61,142 nucleotides of DNA from Candidatus Omnitrophota bacterium (GCA_903820505.1 CAIJHQ010000009.1:1-61142), one strand, 5' to 3'; shown: positions 24,948-35,731, numbered from the stretch's first letter. Translations and numbers: made by a program. The notes: a model not told the origin generated them from the sequence alone.

Positions 24948-26135
24948 CTACGAACGCCCGAGCACGATACTGCCTCCCTGCCCTCCACCAACACAAAGGG
25001 AGGCAAGGCCGAGGGGTGCGCCGCGCCACTTCATCTCATGGAGCAGCGATACCACGATCCGCACCCCGGTCGCACCGACCGGATGCCCCAAAGCGATCGC
25101 CCCCCCGTTCACATTGACGCGCTTACGGTCAAGTTTCAGAAGCCGTTCCACGGCCAAATATTGCGCGGCAAAGGCTTCATTGACCTCTATAAGCGAAATA
25201 TCCGCGAGTGAAAGCCCGGCCTTCCGAAGCGCTCCATGCGTCGCGTCAACCGGACCGATCCCCATTCGCCGGGGATCGCACCCCGAAAAAGCCCAACTCT
25301 TCACAGTCGCAAGCACTTCTAACCCGAGCTCTTTGGCTTTTTCTTGGGTGGTCACAAGAACTGCTGCCGCCCCATCCGAGATCGGACAGGCGTTTCCCGC
25401 GGTCACAGTCCCGCCCTCTTTATAAACCGCGGGATATTGCCCCAGAGATTGAATGTCCGCCGCCGGATCCGGGCCTTCATCGTTCGTGAAAAAAGTCTCT
25501 GTTTTTTCTTTTCTGGACCGGGACAAAAGCGGCACGGGGATGATCTCTCCTTCGAATTTCGACGTGCGGGCCGCTTGAACAGCTTTTAGATGCGACTCCG
25601 CCGCGAAAGCGTCCTGCTCCCGGCGGCTGATCTTGAATTCTTCCGCGAGAACCTCAGCCGTTTCCCCCATCATTAATCCCGAGACCGGATCCCGGAGTCC
25701 CTCCCAAAGAGAGTCGATCATCGTGGAATCACGGAGCTTTTTGCCGAACCGGAGGTCACGATTTACGTACGGCACCGAAGACATGACTTCCACGCCTCCC
25801 GCCGCGACCACGCCGGCATCGCCGGCCAGGATCATATGAACGGCGCTCACGATGGCCTGAAGGCCGGACGCGCAATTCCTTGAAACCGTAAAGGCCGGAG
25901 TGCTCTGCGGGATCCCGGAGTTCAATGCGATGACGCGAGCCATGTTCGGAGCGTCCGACTGCTGGGCCGCGCACCCCATGATCACTTCATCGATAGCGGA
26001 TGGCGGGACCTTCGTGCGTTCAAGCAGCCCCCGTAAAGCAATCGCTCCCAATGACGCGTTCGTAAAATTCTTGAGCGCGCCGCCCAGTTTGCCCTGGGCC
26101 GTCCGGACCGCCCCCGCGATAACAATTGTCTTCAT
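24948..26135 (-). CDS. Thiolase (acetyl-CoA C-acetyltransferase)
   Basis: A 395-residue thiolase of normal length. The acyl-accepting Cys88 lies in NRNCASGLQA, and NGGAIALGHPVGATG holds His351. The second catalytic Cys381 is in CVGGGQGGS. Thiolases of this type condense two acetyl-CoA molecules to acetoacetyl-CoA, or cleave 3-ketoacyl-CoA in the reverse direction. Whether this copy serves biosynthesis or beta-oxidation cannot be told from sequence. No other beta-oxidation enzymes (dehydrogenase, hydratase) are present in the window, although the acyl-CoA ligase is two genes downstream. It starts 40 bp after the patatin gene ends. Confidence 0.95.
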   Translation of the reverse strand: MKTIVIAGAVRTAQGKLGGALKNFTNASLGAIALRGLLERTKVPPSAIDEVIMGCAAQQSDAPNMARVIALNSGIPQSTPAFTVSRNCASGLQAIVSAVHMILAGDAGVVAAGGVEVMSSVPYVNRDLRFGKKLRDSTMIDSLWEGLRDPVSGLMMGETAEVLAEEFKISRREQDAFAAESHLKAVQAARTSKFEGEIIPVPLLSRSRKEKTETFFTNDEGPDPAADIQSLGQYPAVYKEGGTVTAGNACPISDGAAAVLVTTQEKAKELGLEVLATVKSWAFSGCDPRRMGIGPVDATHGALRKAGLSLADISLIEVNEAFAAQYLAVERLLKLDRKRVNVNGGAIALGHPVGATGVRIVVSLLHEMKWRGAPLGLASLCVGGGQGGSIVLGRS

Positions 26136-26175
26136 GAGACCTGGCCTCGTAAGAATAGGATGGAAAATGGCGGGG

Positions 26176-28206
26176 TCATTCTACCAGAAGCTGGCGGATC
26201 TCCGCCAATTGTTCCCGTGTCTTCTTCATGCCTTCCTGGATAAACTTGTCCGCGGAATAGAATTCGATCCAGTGCGCGTCGGGCACGGCCGCGTGAATAT
26301 AAACGTCCGCACCGCTCCCCTCCATCCGCGCAACCTCAAAGGACCCGAACATGATGGAATTCATGACCACGTTGAAAATATTCGACGTATACCGGCGCTG
26401 CAGGCGGTCCAGGGTCTTTGCGATCACTTTTTTCCAATGTCCCTGCCGCTGGAACGACTGATGGAACGCCTTGCGGCGGATCTCATTGCGCTCGATAAGT
26501 TCCTTCGGCCCCGGCAGAACGTTCACCGCGATAATGCGCCGCACGCCCATGTCCGCGAGAACCCTCACGGGCAGCGGCCCCACGATCCCCCCGTCGATCA
26601 GGTAGCTTCCTTTGTGCTGCGCCGGCCGCAGGAATCCCGGGATCGAGATCGACGCGCGGAGAGCGTTCACCACCGACCCCGAGTCGAGGACCACCTCTTC
26701 GGACGTCAAAAGGTCCGTCGCGACCATCTTCACGGGGATCTTCAGGTCTTTGAACGTAGTGTCTCTAAAGTGCTCGGAGAGGAAACGCAAGATCTGATTC
26801 CCTTTAAAAAATCCGCGATAGAACGCAGAGATGTCGCGAAATCCCAGCAATTTAAAAAAAACGTTCTTCTTGTCAAGGGACTTGGCTATTTTCTCGATCT
26901 CGTGGGAATCATAACCTGCCGCCCACAGTGCCCCGACAAGCGCCCCGACACTGGAACCGGCGATAATATCCACCGGGATCTTCTCTTCTTCCAGAACGCG
27001 GAGGACGCCGATATGCGAAAGACCGTAGGCCGCGCCGCTACCGAGGACAAGACCTACCAGCCGTTCAGACCATTCCCGGGCCAGAAAAGTAATGGTCTTC
27101 TCATAACGGTAACGGTGGGATTGAAGTGAAGGAGGCATGGTAAAAAGCCGTATCTCGGGCATCGCCTCCTTACCGTCCGGGGCGGGATCTCCGTCTTCCT
27201 GAAGCGGAAGAATGATCTTGATCTCGTTCTTGCCGAAACCGAAATCGTCGCAAAGTTCAGTGACCTTCTTATCGGCGAACGTAAAAACATCCGTTCTTTT
27301 TTCGGCCCAAAGGTATACCCGGTCCGAATAGTTGAGCGCCTTGACCGTCACGGGAGTACTGCGTTCAGGCAGGTAGATCAACAGATAATCGTAGTGATAC
27401 GTCAGATGCGTTAGGAGCGTCGCGAATTTTTTCTCTTCGGTATCCCGGGCGTCATTATTGGTGAACCGCAGGTAATCAAAACTTGTCTCGCTCGCCAAGA
27501 TGGCTTTTTGGATCGCCCCCTCTTGGGAGGGGTCCATTTCCTTAAGGTCGAACCCGCTCTCACCCTCGCGACGGAAGTCATTCGGCAGATGAGCCCCCAA
27601 TTCATCCGAGAGGTCCATCAGAAGGATCTTCTGACGAGTTTCGGCCTTGAGAACATTCAGGAAATCGCAAAGGAAACGTGCCATCCCCTCCGTGTTCGCC
27701 GCACTATAAAAAGCAGCAATACGAACCTCACGGCGGTGGCTGCTGTAACCGAGCTCTTCGCGGGTCAAGTGGCGCCCGAGCGAGCGGCTCAAATGGATCG
27801 CCAATGACGGGATCTCCTGAAGCAGCTTGTGAAAATTTTCAGCGCTGATCGTAAGCGCCACCGCATCGGTCTTGGCCTCGACCGACGCGCTGTGAACGTT
27901 CCCCGTCAAAAGCGAGGTCTCGCCAAAATGCTCGCCCCGATAAAAGTAAAGCAGTGTAGCCTCGGGCTCGGCCCCGCGGGCGCGTGTGAAAAGGCGGAAT
28001 CGTCCGGAGATAATGATGTAAAAGGCCTCGGCGGGCGTTCCTTCCTGATAAACAATGTCGCCGCGTTTGAACCCTACGATCCGCGATTTCTGTTCGATGA
28101 GGGATAGCTCTTCAGGGGTGAGGGACGAGAACAGGGGCATCGGCCCCAAGAGATGGCCGCTCTTGGTCCCGGAGTTCGTTTTTTTTCTGAACGGGAAAAA
28201 ATTCAT
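26176..28206 (-). CDS. Patatin-like phospholipase with N-terminal cyclic-nucleotide-binding domain
   Basis: The 676-residue protein resembles neuropathy-target-esterase-type bacterial proteins. Residues 20-150 form a cNMP-binding (CRP-like) domain with RGDIVYQEGTPAE and a G-E-x-x-L-L-T-G phosphate-binding-cassette-like motif. Residues 160-340 have the look of a degenerate MinD-like alpha/beta domain, with KILLMDLSDELG and YDYLLIYLP but no Walker A. Residues 384 onward are a patatin domain with GSGAAYGLSHIG (389-400), the nucleophile Ser419 in GSSVG, and DGG at 538-540 giving the catalytic Asp. It should hydrolyse phospholipids or lysophospholipids at the inner membrane, perhaps gated by a cyclic nucleotide. 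Ligand and substrate are unknown. Confidence 0.92.
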   Translation of the reverse strand: MNFFPFRKKTNSGTKSGHLLGPMPLFSSLTPEELSLIEQKSRIVGFKRGDIVYQEGTPAEAFYIIISGRFRLFTRARGAEPEATLLYFYRGEHFGETSLLTGNVHSASVEAKTDAVALTISAENFHKLLQEIPSLAIHLSRSLGRHLTREELGYSSHRREVRIAAFYSAANTEGMARFLCDFLNVLKAETRQKILLMDLSDELGAHLPNDFRREGESGFDLKEMDPSQEGAIQKAILASETSFDYLRFTNNDARDTEEKKFATLLTHLTYHYDYLLIYLPERSTPVTVKALNYSDRVYLWAEKRTDVFTFADKKVTELCDDFGFGKNEIKIILPLQEDGDPAPDGKEAMPEIRLFTMPPSLQSHRYRYEKTITFLAREWSERLVGLVLGSGAAYGLSHIGVLRVLEEEKIPVDIIAGSSVGALVGALWAAGYDSHEIEKIAKSLDKKNVFFKLLGFRDISAFYRGFFKGNQILRFLSEHFRDTTFKDLKIPVKMVATDLLTSEEVVLDSGSVVNALRASISIPGFLRPAQHKGSYLIDGGIVGPLPVRVLADMGVRRIIAVNVLPGPKELIERNEIRRKAFHQSFQRQGHWKKVIAKTLDRLQRRYTSNIFNVVMNSIMFGSFEVARMEGSGADVYIHAAVPDAHWIEFYSADKFIQEGMKKTREQLAEIRQLLVE

Positions 28207-28334
28207 CTTGGGAAGTATATCGGCAAAAGTGGCGTATCCCCTTACAGCGCATGAACGCGAATCCCGTACGTAGAGAGGAAAATGCGGGAGAACGCAAAAT
28301 CAGAAAACCGGCACGTAGGCTCAGCGGCCTACGT

Positions 28335-28724
28335 CTACCACTCCTGGCTGCGCTCCGGGTCGGCGAAATCATTCACCTTGGTTTCAAGCCAATGATTGTA
28401 GGCGTAATCAAGAACACGGAATTTGTCGACAGGATCCATATTCACGAGCTTGACGCCGTGATCATAACCCTGATTGGAACCTTCGGCCGCGCGGGTCCAC
28501 GTCACAATACCGGCGCTGAAGATCGGCTTCGGGTCATCGGGAATAAGGATCTCGAGATCAAGCTGCGAACCCTCTTTAAGCGACTGACCGAAGTTTATCT
28601 TAAGGCCTTCACGACACAGATCGCGGCTGATACCGATCCCCTTCGAGGTCGTGCCTTCCGTTCCAGAATATTTGACACTCATGTAAGCGTCAAAGCGCTT
28701 AAATTTGCGCTTCTCCGTTTCCAT
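28335..28724 (-). CDS. PilZ domain protein (c-di-GMP receptor candidate)
   Basis: The 129-residue single-domain protein has the basic N-terminal motif RKFKRF, matching the R-x-x-x-R c-di-GMP-binding signature. A G-I-S-R-D-L-C-R-E-G-L segment follows, corresponding to the [DN]-x-S-x-x-G motif with a slightly altered form, and then a beta-rich body. A short C-terminal tail may mediate protein contacts. It is one of two PilZ genes flanking yajQ, so three putative c-di-GMP binders lie together. An AGGCGGAA-like ribosome site lies just upstream. The target process (motility, adhesion, secretion) is not evident from the neighbours. Confidence 0.85.
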   Translation of the reverse strand: METEKRKFKRFDAYMSVKYSGTEGTTSKGIGISRDLCREGLKINFGQSLKEGSQLDLEILIPDDPKPIFSAGIVTWTRAAEGSNQGYDHGVKLVNMDPVDKFRVLDYAYNHWLETKVNDFADPERSQEW

Positions 28725-28973
28725 TTCCGCCTCCTTTTTTCTTCTCGGGCAAAGTTAATTAAAAAAACCGCGACTGAATGTCCGTATGTTTATCGACTGC
28801 TCCAGGAGCAAAATTAACTGCCATCAACCCCGGACTTGGGAAAAATAACACATGAGTCCTGGATTTACAAGGGTAGGAGCCCATTTTTTTGTCCTGTTCG
28901 GACCGTCTATCGGACGGCCCCACATGGCACTCTGAAGAACTAAAATCGTCCTAACTGTTTATTAATAAAAGGG

Positions 28974-29471
28974 TTAGCGAAAATTAACAAATTGGATGGG
29001 AATGGGCAGCGTAAGCGCCCTGAGGTGTTGGATCACAGCCTGAAGTTCATCCTTACTTTTGGACGTAACGCGGATCTCATCACCCTGAATAGCCGCCTGG
29101 ACCTTGAAATTCATGTCTTTAATGGCCTTGACGATCTCTTTGGCCTTGTCCTGCGGGATCCCCTGGATCAAACTGACCTCCTGGCGGAGACAGTCATCGA
29201 ACGCCTTCTCCGGCGTCTTGAACTCCAGCGACTTCATGGACAGCTTACGGCTTGCCATGCGGGTCTTGAGAATGTCCTGAAGATTGCGGAGTTTCATATC
29301 GTCATCGGCGACGATCTTGATCTTCTTCTCTTCCTTGATCAATTCAATGGAACTTTTGCTCCCCTTGAAGTCAAATCGGGTCAAAAGCTCTTTTTTGGTT
29401 TGATTGACGGCATTGTCGACCTCTTGGAGGTCGAGCTGGGAAACAATATCGAACGAGGGCTGTTGCGCCAT
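28974..29471 (-). CDS. yajQ: YajQ family nucleotide-binding protein
   Basis: The 165-residue protein is a standard YajQ/UPF0234 member, starting with PSFDIVSQLDLQEVDNA and having FDFKGSKSSIE and MASRKLSMKSLE motifs. Members of the family bind cyclic di-GMP or other nucleotides, and in Xanthomonas act as transcriptional co-regulators. The protein is cytosolic. It follows a PilZ gene after 14 bp, which supports a c-di-GMP-linked role. A 249-bp gap separates it from the next PilZ gene, so that one may be transcribed separately. Confidence 0.95.
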   Translation of the reverse strand: MAQQPSFDIVSQLDLQEVDNAVNQTKKELLTRFDFKGSKSSIELIKEEKKIKIVADDDMKLRNLQDILKTRMASRKLSMKSLEFKTPEKAFDDCLRQEVSLIQGIPQDKAKEIVKAIKDMNFKVQAAIQGDEIRVTSKSKDELQAVIQHLRALTLPIPIQFVNFR

Positions 29472-29485
29472 AGAGAGGACGATCG

Positions 29486-29857
29486 TTACGTTTTTTTTAC
29501 CGGAGGGGTCAGGAACGATTGCAAACGCTTGCGCGAAAATTCATCGATCTCCAGGAACTCGATACCCGTATCGTAAGCTTTTTTCGTCGATCTCGCATTG
29601 CCGCTCGGAATGACCCACACGCTACGGCCCGCGCACTGCACCGGGGGCTCCCCGTCCTTAAGCTCGAGACTGATACTGCAGCGATCGAAACGTTCCAGGG
29701 CATCTTCCAACATCACGGAAACACCTCCCATTCCGACGTCCTCCGTGACGGCCTTATAAACTTTCGCCTTCCCCTGCGGGCGGACAACAACATCGCAGGT
29801 CAGATGGACCCGTTGGAATTTCCGCTTGTTAAAACCATCCCAGATAAAGTTTGCCAT
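29486..29857 (-). CDS. PilZ domain protein
   Basis: The 123-residue protein has K-R-K-F-Q-R near residue 11 and E-D-V-G-M-G-G-V-S near 40, matching the two c-di-GMP-binding signatures of PilZ domains, although the expected Ser is replaced by Gly in the second motif. Its ATG overlaps the TGA of the upstream SPOR gene (TGATG), which indicates translational coupling. Cyclic-di-GMP binding is likely but not certain. Confidence 0.88.
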   Translation of the reverse strand: MANFIWDGFNKRKFQRVHLTCDVVVRPQGKAKVYKAVTEDVGMGGVSVMLEDALERFDRCSISLELKDGEPPVQCAGRSVWVIPSGNARSTKKAYDTGIEFLEIDEFSRKRLQSFLTPPVKKT

Positions 29858-30879
29858 CAGATCGTCCTTACGAATGCATCCTGAAAGGGCCGCGCAACTT
29901 CTTTGGCGCGGAATTTCACGAGATGGGACTGGGCCTCTGCCTCGGTACGGTACCCGCCGATAAAGACCACATAATAGACGCGTCCGCTCGCTCTTTTATA
30001 TTCCTTCGAAAAGGCTTCGAGTTTCTCATTCTTTAATGTTTCCACAACACGTGCTGCGTCCTCCAGACCCGGATAGGTCACCACCTGGATCACGTAGGGC
30101 CGCGAAGAACTTACCGGAAAGATCTTGCGCTTCGCCGGAACGGCCGGCGTAATTACGACTTCGCGGGAAGACGCACGCGGCGGGGCCGGTGTGATCACCA
30201 CGGGCCGCTCGGTCGCCACCGTCTTCGCGTTGGCCACCGCGGGTCGCGCAGGTTCCGAAAGAACGATGGTCACGGACGGCAATTCCCGGCGATTTTTCGG
30301 TTGGGATTTCATCGCTTCTTCCCGTTGGGAATTCAGAACATTCACTCCCCAGAATAATAGAAAGACAACCAGCACGGCGGAACTCCAGTAAAAAACGCGC
30401 CTTACCATCACGCGCCTGGGATCGAACAGTCCGACCACGAAGGCGCCGCCGCTCTCGAAGAGCTTCTTCAGCGTCGAAGAGATCTCGAATTTCATTTTCC
30501 CGGAGGAAATCCCGGAACGAAAACGCGCGTAGGCGTCCACAGGTCCCGCGTCAGGGACCGTTTTTTTCTCGAATTCCTGGATCGGCACGTGGCGCGAAGA
30601 ACTCTCGGGTGACTTGATCATGGGACGGAGCGGGCGCTTGGGCACTTCCGGCTCGATCATGGCGTCACGGGAAACACTGAAAAGGTCAGAAGGCGCCGAA
30701 GGTTCTTTCGGCTTCGACGGCGCGGGCGTCACGGGATCCTTTAAATGCTCCCGTTCTCCGGAAACCGTATGCGCGGAAACAGCTTCAAATTCGCCGTAAA
30801 GTTTCCGGTGGATCTCCGCCTCTGAAAGCGGCGCGTTGGGCGACCCTTTAGCGCCCTTCTTGTTGGAAAAAAACCCCAT
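29857..30879 (-). CDS. Membrane-anchored SPOR domain protein
   Basis: I choose the ATG at 30879 (MGFFSNKKGAKG), one base after the GNAT stop codon and preceded by GGGAAGG; the frame is open further upstream inside the GNAT gene. The 340-residue protein has a charged Pro-rich cytosolic part (about 1-155), one transmembrane helix (VFYWSSAVLVVFLLFWGVNVL), a Pro/Thr/Val-rich periplasmic linker, and a C-terminal SPOR domain (Y-V-I-Q-V-V-T-Y ... V-V-F-I-G-G-Y). SPOR domains bind denuded peptidoglycan glycan strands at the division site, so this is probably an FtsN/DedD-like envelope protein. Confidence 0.88.
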   Translation of the reverse strand: MGFFSNKKGAKGSPNAPLSEAEIHRKLYGEFEAVSAHTVSGEREHLKDPVTPAPSKPKEPSAPSDLFSVSRDAMIEPEVPKRPLRPMIKSPESSSRHVPIQEFEKKTVPDAGPVDAYARFRSGISSGKMKFEISSTLKKLFESGGAFVVGLFDPRRVMVRRVFYWSSAVLVVFLLFWGVNVLNSQREEAMKSQPKNRRELPSVTIVLSEPARPAVANAKTVATERPVVITPAPPRASSREVVITPAVPAKRKIFPVSSSRPYVIQVVTYPGLEDAARVVETLKNEKLEAFSKEYKRASGRVYYVVFIGGYRTEAEAQSHLVKFRAKEVARPFQDAFVRTI

Positions 30880-30880
30880 G

Positions 30881-31378
30881 CTAAGCCTTCCCTTTCGCAC
30901 TATGCCCGTTCCCGCCAAGCGGCAGTGAAAGCTTGATCAATTCGATCGGGCCAAGGACGATGTGCGCCCGTTGAAGAAAACCGTTTTTTTTGCACAGATC
31001 GATCGCGGCGGACATTTTTGAAGTCGTCTTGAAAACGACCTCCTCATAACCCACTTCGCGGCAGAATTCCAGGGCGCGGTCGATAAGCCTCTTCCCGATC
31101 TTTAGGTTCCGGTGCGTCGTCGCGACGAACAGCCGGCGGAGCAACGCGGTGCGCCCGTCCTCTTTTTTGATCGCCACCGTTCCCACCACGCGATGCGACG
31201 CGTCATCAAGCGCCACGAAAAAAGCCTCGCCGATCCCGCCGTAGGCCTTACTGATGCACTCGACGTCCTCTACCGGATAAGCCTGCTTTGCTTCGTGGAA
31301 TTCATGACTCATGATGCCGTTGATGAGATCGATCACGGCTCTTTCGTCTTCCTGCGTGGACCTGCGGATCGTGATCAT
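30881..31378 (-). CDS. GNAT family N-acetyltransferase
   Basis: The 165-residue protein starts MITIRRSTQEDE and has the GNAT fold: VVGTVAIKKEDGR for strand 4, LRRLFVATTHRNLKIGKRLID with the acetyl-CoA-binding R/Q-x-x-G-x-G/A-type loop (here H-R-N-L-K-I-G), and Y-E-E-V-V-F-K-T followed by a helix ending in K-K-N-G-F. It transfers an acetyl group from acetyl-CoA to an unknown amine. It begins 3 bp after the small basic protein ends and stops one base before the SPOR protein start, so it belongs to the same operon. Confidence 0.9.
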   Translation of the reverse strand: MITIRRSTQEDERAVIDLINGIMSHEFHEAKQAYPVEDVECISKAYGGIGEAFFVALDDASHRVVGTVAIKKEDGRTALLRRLFVATTHRNLKIGKRLIDRALEFCREVGYEEVVFKTTSKMSAAIDLCKKNGFLQRAHIVLGPIELIKLSLPLGGNGHSAKGKA

Positions 31379-31381
31379 AGT

Positions 31382-31702
31382 TTATGCTTTTTTGGCATCG
31401 CCGGCTGCTTTAGCGGCCGGTTTGGCGGCAGGTTTAGCTGCGGCCTTTCCTGCGGGCGCTGCAGCGGCAGCGGTGGCTCCCGTTCCGGGAGCGGCGGCTT
31501 CTTCACCCGCGGCGGGAACCTTCGGCTCCTTGACCTTTTTCATCTTGATCTTGAGAGACTTGACCTTGGGCAAATTATAAGCGGAACTCGCGTCGCTCCA
31601 TTTTCCCATCGCCTGAAGTTTCTTGACCCGTTCAAAACGCTTGAAAACATTGCGATGCTTGGTCCCGACGCTATCGGAACGCAGACTTGGATGCTGCGAC
31701 AT
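31382..31702 (-). CDS. Small basic protein with Ala/Lys/Pro-rich tail
   Basis: The start is the ATG at 31702, preceded by AAAGGAG at 11 bases; an upstream in-frame extension to 31792 lacks support. The 106-residue product begins MSQHPSLRSDS and contains T-K-H-R-N-V-F-K-R-F-E-R and a G-K-W...L-P-K-V-K pattern. This is the conserved core of the small basic protein family known from Verrucomicrobia/Chlamydiae-type genomes (TIGR04137, from memory). After residue 55 it has a low-complexity Ala/Lys/Pro/Gly tail resembling histone H1 or bacterial H1-like proteins. Ribosome or nucleic-acid association is an inference. Confidence 0.85.
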   Translation of the reverse strand: MSQHPSLRSDSVGTKHRNVFKRFERVKKLQAMGKWSDASSAYNLPKVKSLKIKMKKVKEPKVPAAGEEAAAPGTGATAAAAAPAGKAAAKPAAKPAAKAAGDAKKA

Positions 31703-31853
31703 AAGACAATTAACTCCTTTGGTTTTTAAAATTGGATCGGTCCGAACAGCCTCGCTGCTGGAGATGCGTATTATACCGATGGAAGGACCCATTGGCTAGA
31801 TGAAAGTAAGGGAGATCGGAGAAGAAAACAGAAGACCCGGATATTCCGGCCGA

Positions 31854-32435
31854 TCAGGCCGGAATGGCACGCACGTAGGCGTCCATCGAGACCGTCCGCT
31901 GGGCCTTGAGCGATTTCAAGAAACGAGAGGCTTCCTGCCGCGTCTGGAAGGCCTGGATGCAGACCTGAAAATGATTTCCTGTCGGGATCACGAACGCGGA
32001 GTGGCCCCTTTTGGTGATCCTCTGGGCCTCCCGGTCCGCGGCGGATTGGGTGACATACGTCACATACTGGATCGTATATTTACCGACCGGTTTACTCACC
32101 GAAGCCACGGGTTTGGGAAGCTCACTGACGATCACCGGCGTCTTTTTCGTGACTGTTTCGACTACTTTCGCCACAGGCGCAGGTTCCTCGAAAACCGCGA
32201 CCGTTTCGACCGGGACCGCAGCCGGTCTCACCGTGTGCGTTTCAAAAGTCAAATGTTTCCCCCGCTCGACCCCCCAGGAAAAAGTCAGCACATAGAAAAC
32301 GAGCAGCACGATCGTCAACCCGATCGCCTGCTCGAGCGTCAAAGTGAATGAGGTCCTTTCGATAAAGGTCGGCCTTAAAGAAGCCGCGCTTTCCTGCACC
32401 TTCGGGGATGATAACTCGAACAATTCCGATTGCAT
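31854..32435 (-). CDS. Second membrane-anchored SPOR domain protein
   Basis: The ATG at 32435 is chosen because GGAGG lies nine bases upstream; the ATG at 32459 has no such site. The 193-residue protein has a short cytosolic part, one transmembrane helix near residues 37-55 (GLTIVLLVFYVLTFSWGV), a Val/Pro/Thr-rich spacer and a C-terminal SPOR domain (YTIQYVTYVTQSAADRE ... FQVCIQAFQTRQEA). It is smaller than the other SPOR protein three genes downstream but built the same way. Binding of peptidoglycan during division or envelope remodelling is expected. Confidence 0.85.
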   Translation of the reverse strand: MQSELFELSSPKVQESAASLRPTFIERTSFTLTLEQAIGLTIVLLVFYVLTFSWGVERGKHLTFETHTVRPAAVPVETVAVFEEPAPVAKVVETVTKKTPVIVSELPKPVASVSKPVGKYTIQYVTYVTQSAADREAQRITKRGHSAFVIPTGNHFQVCIQAFQTRQEASRFLKSLKAQRTVSMDAYVRAIPA

Positions 32436-32619
32436 TTCCTGTTCCCTCCGCAAATTCATTTACGGCAGAATCCGCGCAAGATTTAATGAATTCGTAGGGA
32501 AGGTCCCGGAATTTTATGCTCTGCCACCCGTTCAATTTCGTCCGCCTTGCATGAGCTGGGGGCACCGGACGGGGTACTGCTATGCGAGACGCGATCTCAG
32601 GATCATTTTCCGGAAAAGT

Positions 32620-33285
32620 TCAGTGGGCGAGTTGGATCCGTTTGGGCGGCCACCAGATCATGAAGGCCTTCCCGATGAGATCTTTCTTGGGGACAAATCC
32701 CCATTGGCGGCTGTCCGCGGAATGAGCTGAGTTGTCGCCCAGAGCGAAATAATGGTCCGCGGGAACGCGGATGACCTGGCCGGATTTCCCGAAATCCCAG
32801 TCCTCCACGTTGTAGTAAGTGTGCATCCCGAAGGGCGGGTCGGTCATCGGTTTTCCGTTCACGAGCAGGATCCCCTTCCGAATTTCGACCGTGTCCCCGG
32901 GAAGTCCCACGAGCCGCTTCACGAAATCCTTTTTGCGGTCGCGCGGATATTTGAAGACGATGATGTCGCCGCGTGCCGGCTCGTGAAAACGGTAGCTGAG
33001 CTTGTCCACGAAGATCTTGTCATTCTCCATGAACGTCGGTTTCATGGAACCCGTCGGAATCTTGTAGGGCCCGAAAAGGTACGTGCGGATCGCGATCGCG
33101 AGCAGCGCCGCGATAAGGAGCGGCTCCCCCCAGTTCTTCCACTTCGCCAGAAGCCACCGTTTCGGTTCCTTGCGCGCGAGCTTCCAGTTCTCGGCGATCC
33201 TCTCCCGGAAAATGAACGCCAGGAAAAGCAGCGTCGGCGGCACCCAAAGATATTGCTGGATCATCGAAAAATAATTCGGTTCCAT
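32620..33285 (-). CDS. lepB: Signal peptidase I
   Basis: The 221-residue enzyme has two N-terminal hydrophobic segments (about 10-26 and 55-70), the nucleophile Ser80 in IPTGSMKPT, the general base Lys123 in VKRLVGLPGD, and the box E motif GDNSAHSADSR. It removes signal peptides from exported proteins at the outer face of the inner membrane. The start ATG lies two bases after the lepA TGA, with GTGGAG in the lepA end serving as ribosome site. It is a candidate for processing the exported giant proteins in this window. Confidence 0.97.
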   Translation of the reverse strand: MEPNYFSMIQQYLWVPPTLLFLAFIFRERIAENWKLARKEPKRWLLAKWKNWGEPLLIAALLAIAIRTYLFGPYKIPTGSMKPTFMENDKIFVDKLSYRFHEPARGDIIVFKYPRDRKKDFVKRLVGLPGDTVEIRKGILLVNGKPMTDPPFGMHTYYNVEDWDFGKSGQVIRVPADHYFALGDNSAHSADSRQWGFVPKKDLIGKAFMIWWPPKRIQLAH

Positions 33286-33286
33286 A

Positions 33287-35067
<1,781 letters not shown>

Positions 35068-35068
<1 letters not shown>

Positions 35069-35721
35069 CAGGAGATACGCTTCGAGATCTCGCGGAACAC
35101 AGCGACCGCCTGTCCCCGGTCTTTCTGACCGAAAATGGCGCTTCCCGCCACCAGAACATCCGCTCCCGCATCAAGGGCCTGAGGGGCCGTTTGGGGATCA
35201 ACGCCGCCGTCGACGGAAATGAGTTTTGAAAAGTGAGGCCTCAGGAGGCGGAGTTTTCCCATCATCTCCGGCATGAACGCCTGACCCGCAAAACCGGGCT
35301 CGACCGACATGACCAGAACGAGGTCCAGATCGTCGAGGAACGGATAAATCTCCTGGATCGGGGTGCCCGGCCGCACGGAAATGCCGGCCTTTGCGCCCAA
35401 ATTCCGGATCTCTCTCAAGGTCTTACGGGCCTCTTTTTCGGCCTCGATATGGATCGTGATCCAGTCCGCGCCGGCCTTCTTGAACTCCGCGATGAACCGC
35501 ACCGGATTCTCGATCATCAGATGAACGTCGAGCGGCAGCTTCGTGACTTTGCGGACCGCCTTCACGACCAACGGGCCGATCGTGAGGTTCGGGACAAAAT
35601 GGCCGTCCATGACATCCACGTGAAGCAGGTCGCAACCCGCCTTTTCCACTTCCCGGATCTCGTCAGCCAGACGGCTGAAATCCGCTGAAAGCAAACTCGG
35701 AGCGATCAGGATCTTTTTCAA
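35068..35721 (-). CDS. rpe: Ribulose-phosphate 3-epimerase
   Basis: The 217-residue TIM-barrel protein has the family signatures [21 protein letters not shown] and [11 protein letters not shown], and V-D-G-G-V with the second metal-ligand Asp. It interconverts ribulose 5-phosphate and xylulose 5-phosphate in the pentose phosphate pathway. The gene lies 10 bp after the M16 peptidase and overlaps lepA by one base. Confidence 0.97.
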
Positions 35722-35731
35722 AACGTCTCCT

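Noticed and set aside
25900-27129. 409-residue plus-strand reading frame
   Set aside because: Antisense to the thiolase and patatin genes, both of which have intact catalytic motifs.
28903-28915. CCGTC-TATCG... short hairpin between YajQ and PilZ genes
   Set aside because: The stem is only five base pairs and the T-run lies on the wrong side for a terminator on either strand.
32242-32565. 107-residue minus-strand frame
   Set aside because: Overlaps the SPOR protein in another frame; no ribosome site and no motif.
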